DNA of 5,857 bases, from assembly GCA_002368955.1 (NCBI GenBank), contig DFDY01000046.1, forward strand, positions 1 to 5,857, in the 5' to 3' direction. Of this stretch, positions 3,756-5,857 are shown piece by piece. The notes below the pieces were generated by a model, which saw only the letters and a list, made by a program, of their open reading frames with translations, was not told the DNA's origin and ran no database searches. A program made the translations under genes and the position numbers. Each line of letters opens with the position of its first letter. The first letter of the stretch is position 1. Source of the stretch: Bacteroidales bacterium UBA3816. Lineage in GTDB: Bacteria > Bacteroidota > Bacteroidia > Bacteroidales > P3.

Positions 3756-5857
3756 TTAACGGGTATATATATCGCTTTTCTTCAATAGGCGGACGGTGTG
3801 CTGCTTGCCGTCGACGGTGGTGAGGGTCAGCAGGTAGGTGGCTTGGGGGCGGGAGGTGAGGTCCAAAGAGTATTGTCCGGGGCCGTCGTGGGTGAGGCGC
3901 ACTTGCTCGCGGCGGCCCATCATATCGGTGAGCCAGGCGGTCACTATGGGCTCAGGACAAAGGATGGTCACTTTGCCAGTGGTGGGGTTGGGATAGGCTT
4001 TCACCGCGTCGGGTAGCACTATGTCGATACCGATGGGGTCGACGGGCTTGGAGTGTACCACCAATGTCCGAGTTAGGTGGAAGTTGTGGTCTTCGGAGTC
4101 GGGGTTGTAATGCCAAGCCTCGGCGGTGATGTCGACGGTGCCGGGGCCGAGTAGGTGCAGCATATGCGACCCAGCACCCGTCAGTTCGGCCACGCCGTTG
4201 TTTGCCGGCAAGGAGTAGGTCATATTGGTGTCGCCGAGGATAAAGAAGGCATTGAGGTGGATGATCGTGTCGCTATAGACGAACTCTAACGGCTGTGTCC
4301 ACACGATGCGGCCCTTGACGTGTCCCACGCGGAGAATCTTTTCGACGGGTGGAGCTTCGTTCCAGTAGGTGTTGCCACGCTGTATGGCAGTGATGCGAAC
4401 TGTTCCGCTGTCGGCAATCCACAGCTGGGGACCGTTTATGAGGCGTGCCACCGTGTCGTTCGACAGTAGGTATTCCACCGGCAGACCACTGCTTGAGGTG
4501 GCCGAAAGGCCCATTGTGCGGTTGATTGCGCCGACGTAGATGGTGTCGTTCACGCTGTGGACATTCCACGTGATGTACTGGTCGGCGTGGCGGTTGTCAT
4601 AGACGTAAGGACTCAGCAATTCCTTATCGACATAACGTCCAATGAAGGTGTTGGAGCACGGCAACGCAATGTCACCAAACGAGGCTCCTTCGAGGGCAAC
4701 ACCGCTGAAGTAGAGCGAGCTGTCGTGCAGCACCACAGGGCCTGTTTTGTTACGGTAATTCGGAGCGTGGAAATCGTAGAAGGCCACCTGATGCCCGGCA
4801 TAGTCCCACTGCGCCAATCCCATTGCGGTGACGGCGCCCATATTGACCCCGTAACTGGCCGTATAGAAAGCTGTGTCGCCAAAGAATATGCTGTTTGAGT
4901 ATTTGGTCATTGCAAAGACCCGGTTGCCCTTGGCGGTTATGTTGATGTAGCCGTCATAGGTGGGTGTGCCTACCATATGAAAACCAAAGCCGCTTTCAGC
5001 CGTCCCATAGGAAAGCAGTGCGCCGTTGTCGGGATTGAGGCGCAGGAAGAAGAAGGTGTTGGCCATCGCAAGGCTGTCACCGCGATAGCTTACGTGCGGA
5101 TTAAATCTTGGAATCACGTAGTTTCGTGTTTCGGTTTGGCCCAGCACGAAGAGCGAGTTGGAGTCGGCATCGAAGGCCGTGTTGAGCATCAGGATGCTGC
5201 CGTATGACACATCACCCTCAGGGATGCCTTCGGTTCGGGCGTAAAGAAAATCCATCTGCACCAACTGCTGCGGCATCAGAGCGGTGTCGTAGGTCAGCAG
5301 GGCATCCTGGGCAAGGTGGAAATGCTGCTGGGCGGTATGGATGACCAACGTGTCGCTGCGATCGATAGGCGCACCGTCGTGGTCTTTGCACAGGCCCAGG
5401 CAGATGCAGAGTCGGTCGCCGTGCATATTGAACGAGCGGACACTCATATAGCTCTCTTGGTACCTGATGGTGTCGGGCATATTGGGTGCCTCGCTGATGA
5501 CGTAGGTGGCATCGAGCAGGGTGTCGAAATGGGGGTCGAACTTCATCAGCTGCAGGTTCCAGCGGCCCGTGGCGTAGGGCAGCGTATAGTCGATGGTATG
5601 CACGCCGTCGACAAGTACGCGTATGCCACCGATGCTACCCTCAAGGGGGCTGACGAGGCGCGAATGGCCGTAACAGGTGTCGCAGTACACGTAGTCCTCA
5701 TCGTAGGCACTGCGCACCAGGTAGATGTTGCCACGGCTGTCCACATCAAAGTCTGCGGCGCCAAGTGCCGTTGCGCTCCACGGGCGGCCTGGTCTGCTAC
5801 GCACCACGTTGCCCGCCGTGTCTATCAGAGCCCGTTGCAGAAAATGGTGTTCAAGCA
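3756..5857 (-). CDS. Large secreted protein: beta-propeller-like region, two Ig-like domains, T9SS sorting domain (5' end outside window)
   Basis: The frame is open from the window edge to TAA at 3756-3758. Codons above the GTG at 5807 read EHHFLQRALIDTAGN without a stop, so that GTG is not the likely start. Numbering from it, residues ~15-400 have recurring beta-propeller-like strands (DFDVDSRGNIYLV, LMKFDPHFDTLLDATYVI, FFFLRLNPDNGALLSYG, KGNRVFAM), recalling SBBP-type repeats. Residues ~410-494 are a Big-type Ig domain (ITWN, SSSGLPVEYLLSNDTVARL, VRITAIQRGN) clearly related to that in the beta-helix gene. Residues ~497-587 are a second, more divergent one. Residues 605-683 are a complete type A sorting domain opening with YPNPTTGKVTI and ending LLKKSDIYTR. 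That predicts Sec then T9SS export to the cell surface, with the signal peptide off the window. No catalytic motif was recognised, so an adhesive, structural or binding role is a guess. The gene is GC-richer than the ATPase gene. Confidence 0.85.
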   Translation of the reverse strand, partial: LEHHFLQRALIDTAGNVVRSRPGRPWSATALGAADFDVDSRGNIYLVRSAYDEDYVYCDTCYGHSRLVSPLEGSIGGIRVLVDGVHTIDYTLPYATGRWNLQLMKFDPHFDTLLDATYVISEAPNMPDTIRYQESYMSVRSFNMHGDRLCICLGLCKDHDGAPIDRSDTLVIHTAQQHFHLAQDALLTYDTALMPQQLVQMDFLYARTEGIPEGDVSYGSILMLNTAFDADSNSLFVLGQTETRNYVIPRFNPHVSYRGDSLAMANTFFFLRLNPDNGALLSYGTAESGFGFHMVGTPTYDGYINITAKGNRVFAMTKYSNSIFFGDTAFYTASYGVNMGAVTAMGLAQWDYAGHQVAFYDFHAPNYRNKTGPVVLHDSSLYFSGVALEGASFGDIALPCSNTFIGRYVDKELLSPYVYDNRHADQYITWNVHSVNDTIYVGAINRTMGLSATSSSGLPVEYLLSNDTVARLINGPQLWIADSGTVRITAIQRGNTYWNEAPPVEKILRVGHVKGRIVWTQPLEFVYSDTIIHLNAFFILGDTNMTYSLPANNGVAELTGAGSHMLHLLGPGTVDITAEAWHYNPDSEDHNFHLTRTLVVHSKPVDPIGIDIVLPDAVKAYPNPTTGKVTILCPEPIVTAWLTDMMGRREQVRLTHDGPGQYSLDLTSRPQATYLLTLTTVDGKQHTVRLLKKSDIYTR
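3832..3856 (-). repeat. Copy 2 of the 25-bp direct repeat, inside the intact sorting domain
   Basis: This partner of 2272-2296 lies 1560 bp away in direct orientation, with one mismatch (3846). It encodes the SRPQATYL segment of the intact sorting domain. The two copies bracket the ATPase gene and its intergenic region. Confidence 0.8.

Overview
The window looks like chromosomal DNA from a member of the Bacteroidota, most likely order Bacteroidales. Three neighbouring coding regions end in type A type IX secretion system (T9SS) sorting domains or pieces of them. One gene is a right-handed beta-helix protein with the choice-of-anchor Q signature, and another is an archaeal-type (MNS/STAND-like) ATPase of a kind common in this phylum. 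No Shine-Dalgarno-like sequence is evident before the one well-defined start. No RNA genes, CRISPR array, transposase or integrase were seen.

Layout, left to right. Positions 1-53 hold the last 16 codons of a plus-strand gene. A long hairpin at 64-116 lies between it and the next gene and can terminate both. Positions 151-2262 on the minus strand hold one secreted beta-helix/Ig-like/T9SS gene that is broken in two ways. An in-frame TGA at 1324-1326 splits it into two open frames in the same phase, and its 5' end appears truncated. Immediately upstream, 2262-2439 (minus) is a frameshifted scar of a different T9SS sorting domain, closely related to the one ending the large gene on the right. 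Positions 2464-3582 (minus) encode an apparently intact 372-residue ATPase with a C-terminal winged helix. A 173-bp AT-rich intergenic region follows. Positions 3756-5857 (minus) hold the C-terminal ~700 residues of a large secreted protein (beta-propeller-like region, two Ig-like domains, NPTTG-type sorting domain), which is open at the right edge.

How it fits together. The secreted genes would send beta-rich proteins through the Sec pathway and then T9SS to the cell surface or outside. The two secreted genes share a related Ig-like domain type, and the ATPase gene sits between one complete and one decayed copy of a related sorting-domain 3' end. I infer a small cluster of surface-protein genes remodelled by recombination or deletion, leaving a scar and a pseudogene. 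I see no convincing new defence or mobile system. The most notable signals are the TGA at a Cys/Asn ladder position of the beta-helix, and the fusion of a sorting-domain remnant to a signal-peptide sequence that has lost its start.
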